From Porogramme epimiltina (taxonomy: Eukaryota; Basidiomycota; Agaricomycetes; Polyporales; Polyporaceae): a stretch of 33,892 nucleotides of DNA. Positions 33,442-33,892 of this stretch are shown here, piece after piece. The notes under the pieces were generated by a model. It was given only the letters and a program-made list of their open reading frames with translations, ran no database searches and was not told the origin of the DNA. The DNA is taken from positions 1 through 33,892 of the forward strand of contig FTLJ01000637.1 in assembly GCA_900155495.1 (NCBI GenBank), given 5' to 3'. A program made the position numbers and the translations under genes. The first letter of the stretch is position 1; each line of letters begins with the position of its first letter.

Positions 33442-33892
33442 CTACGCGCCGCTCCCTCCCTCCCCCACCGCTGCCCCCGCAGGCGGCGCCTCGCGGTGCA
33501 CGCGGTAGGGCACGACGACGGTGCCGATGCAGCAGTCCGGCACCGGGCACTCGTCCTCGTCCGCCCGTACCCCCGCGCCCGTCCCTCCTCCCCCCGCGCC
33601 CGCACCCGCCCTCACGCCCGATGGCAGGGAAGGGAGCGCGGGCGGGACGGGCATGGCGACGGCGACGGCGAGCTGGAGCGCGCGCACCGCGGGTGCAGGG
33701 GGCGGCGCGGGGGGCGGCGCGGGGCGGATGCGCGGGAGCGCTTTGCGCAAGGAGAAGCGGTTAGAGGAGGGCAAGCGCGCTGGTGCGGAGGGGGAGTTGG
33801 GGCCGGTGGGGGAGGAGGGGTGGGTGCGCGAGTGCGGGAGGAAGGAGGCGGCGAAGGGCTGTGTGCGCGGGTTTGGGGTGTGGAGTTTGGGG
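33442..33892 (-). CDS. Possible 3' exon of a gene cut by the window edge
   Basis: A minus-strand frame is open from the window end down to a TAG at 33442-33444, about 150 codons. It is Pro/Ala-rich but contains less repetitive parts: LPSSNRFSLRKALPRIRP, LQLAVAVAMPVP and, near the end, DECPVPDCCIGTVVVPYRV with three cysteines. The upstream half would lie outside the window, so neither start nor family can be given. High G+C alone can keep frames open here, so this may be spurious. Confidence 0.35.
   Translation of the reverse strand, partial: PKLHTPNPRTQPFAASFLPHSRTHPSSPTGPNSPSAPARLPSSNRFSLRKALPRIRPAPPPAPPPAPAVRALQLAVAVAMPVPPALPSLPSGVRAGAGAGGGGTGAGVRADEDECPVPDCCIGTVVVPYRVHREAPPAGAAVGEGGSGA

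Noticed and set aside
1..33892. CRISPR arrays, operons, bacterial promoters, tRNA and rRNA genes
   Set aside because: None seen; the spliced gene structure shows fungal nuclear DNA, and I found no cloverleaf with a proper B box.

Overview
This window is nuclear DNA of a filamentous fungus, most likely a basidiomycete (Agaricomycetes, perhaps Polyporales). Genes are split by many short introns of about 50-75 bases with GT..AG ends, and proteins are recovered only when these are spliced out. Several families are typical of wood- or litter-decay fungi: a glutathionyl-hydroquinone reductase, secreted sedolisin and S41-type proteases, SDR and aldo-keto oxidoreductases. The lineage is inferred from gene structure and family resemblance; no marker proves it.

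Layout. Bases 1 to about 5,800 are extremely G+C- and CpG-rich. They carry many small tandem repeats and long random-looking open frames, and I find no credible gene there. From about 5,800 to 8,600 composition is more balanced, with only a possible gene relic near 7.4-7.7 kb. A dense gene block runs from 8.7 to 31.6 kb: glutathionyl-hydroquinone reductase (+, 8738-10111); two tandem SDR paralogues (-, 10197-11483 and 11991-13278); sedolisin/tripeptidyl-peptidase (+, 14613-17007); DNA primase catalytic subunit (+, 17630-19108); secreted S41/CPAF-like peptidase (+, 19809-22443); aldo-keto reductase (+, 23093-24221); SNX9-like SH3-PX-BAR sorting nexin (-, 24492-27281); and an 884-residue protein with an RRM-like segment and SUMO-interaction-like motifs at both ends (+, 28755-31616). 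From about 31.6 kb to the end the DNA is again G+C-rich, with simple repeats, a perfect hairpin and a possible 3' exon of a minus-strand gene cut by the window edge.

How the genes relate. Fungal genes are transcribed singly, so there are no operons. The left part (quinone-conjugate reductase plus duplicated SDRs) looks like a redox/detoxification neighbourhood, and the two secreted proteases suit external protein digestion. Primase and sorting nexin are housekeeping. For each of the nine main genes I chained exons by hand and checked that lengths keep the reading frame from ATG to stop. The two SDRs come out at exactly the same length (316 aa) with all five introns at matching positions, which supports the models. 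I saw no tRNA, rRNA, CRISPR array or intact transposon.
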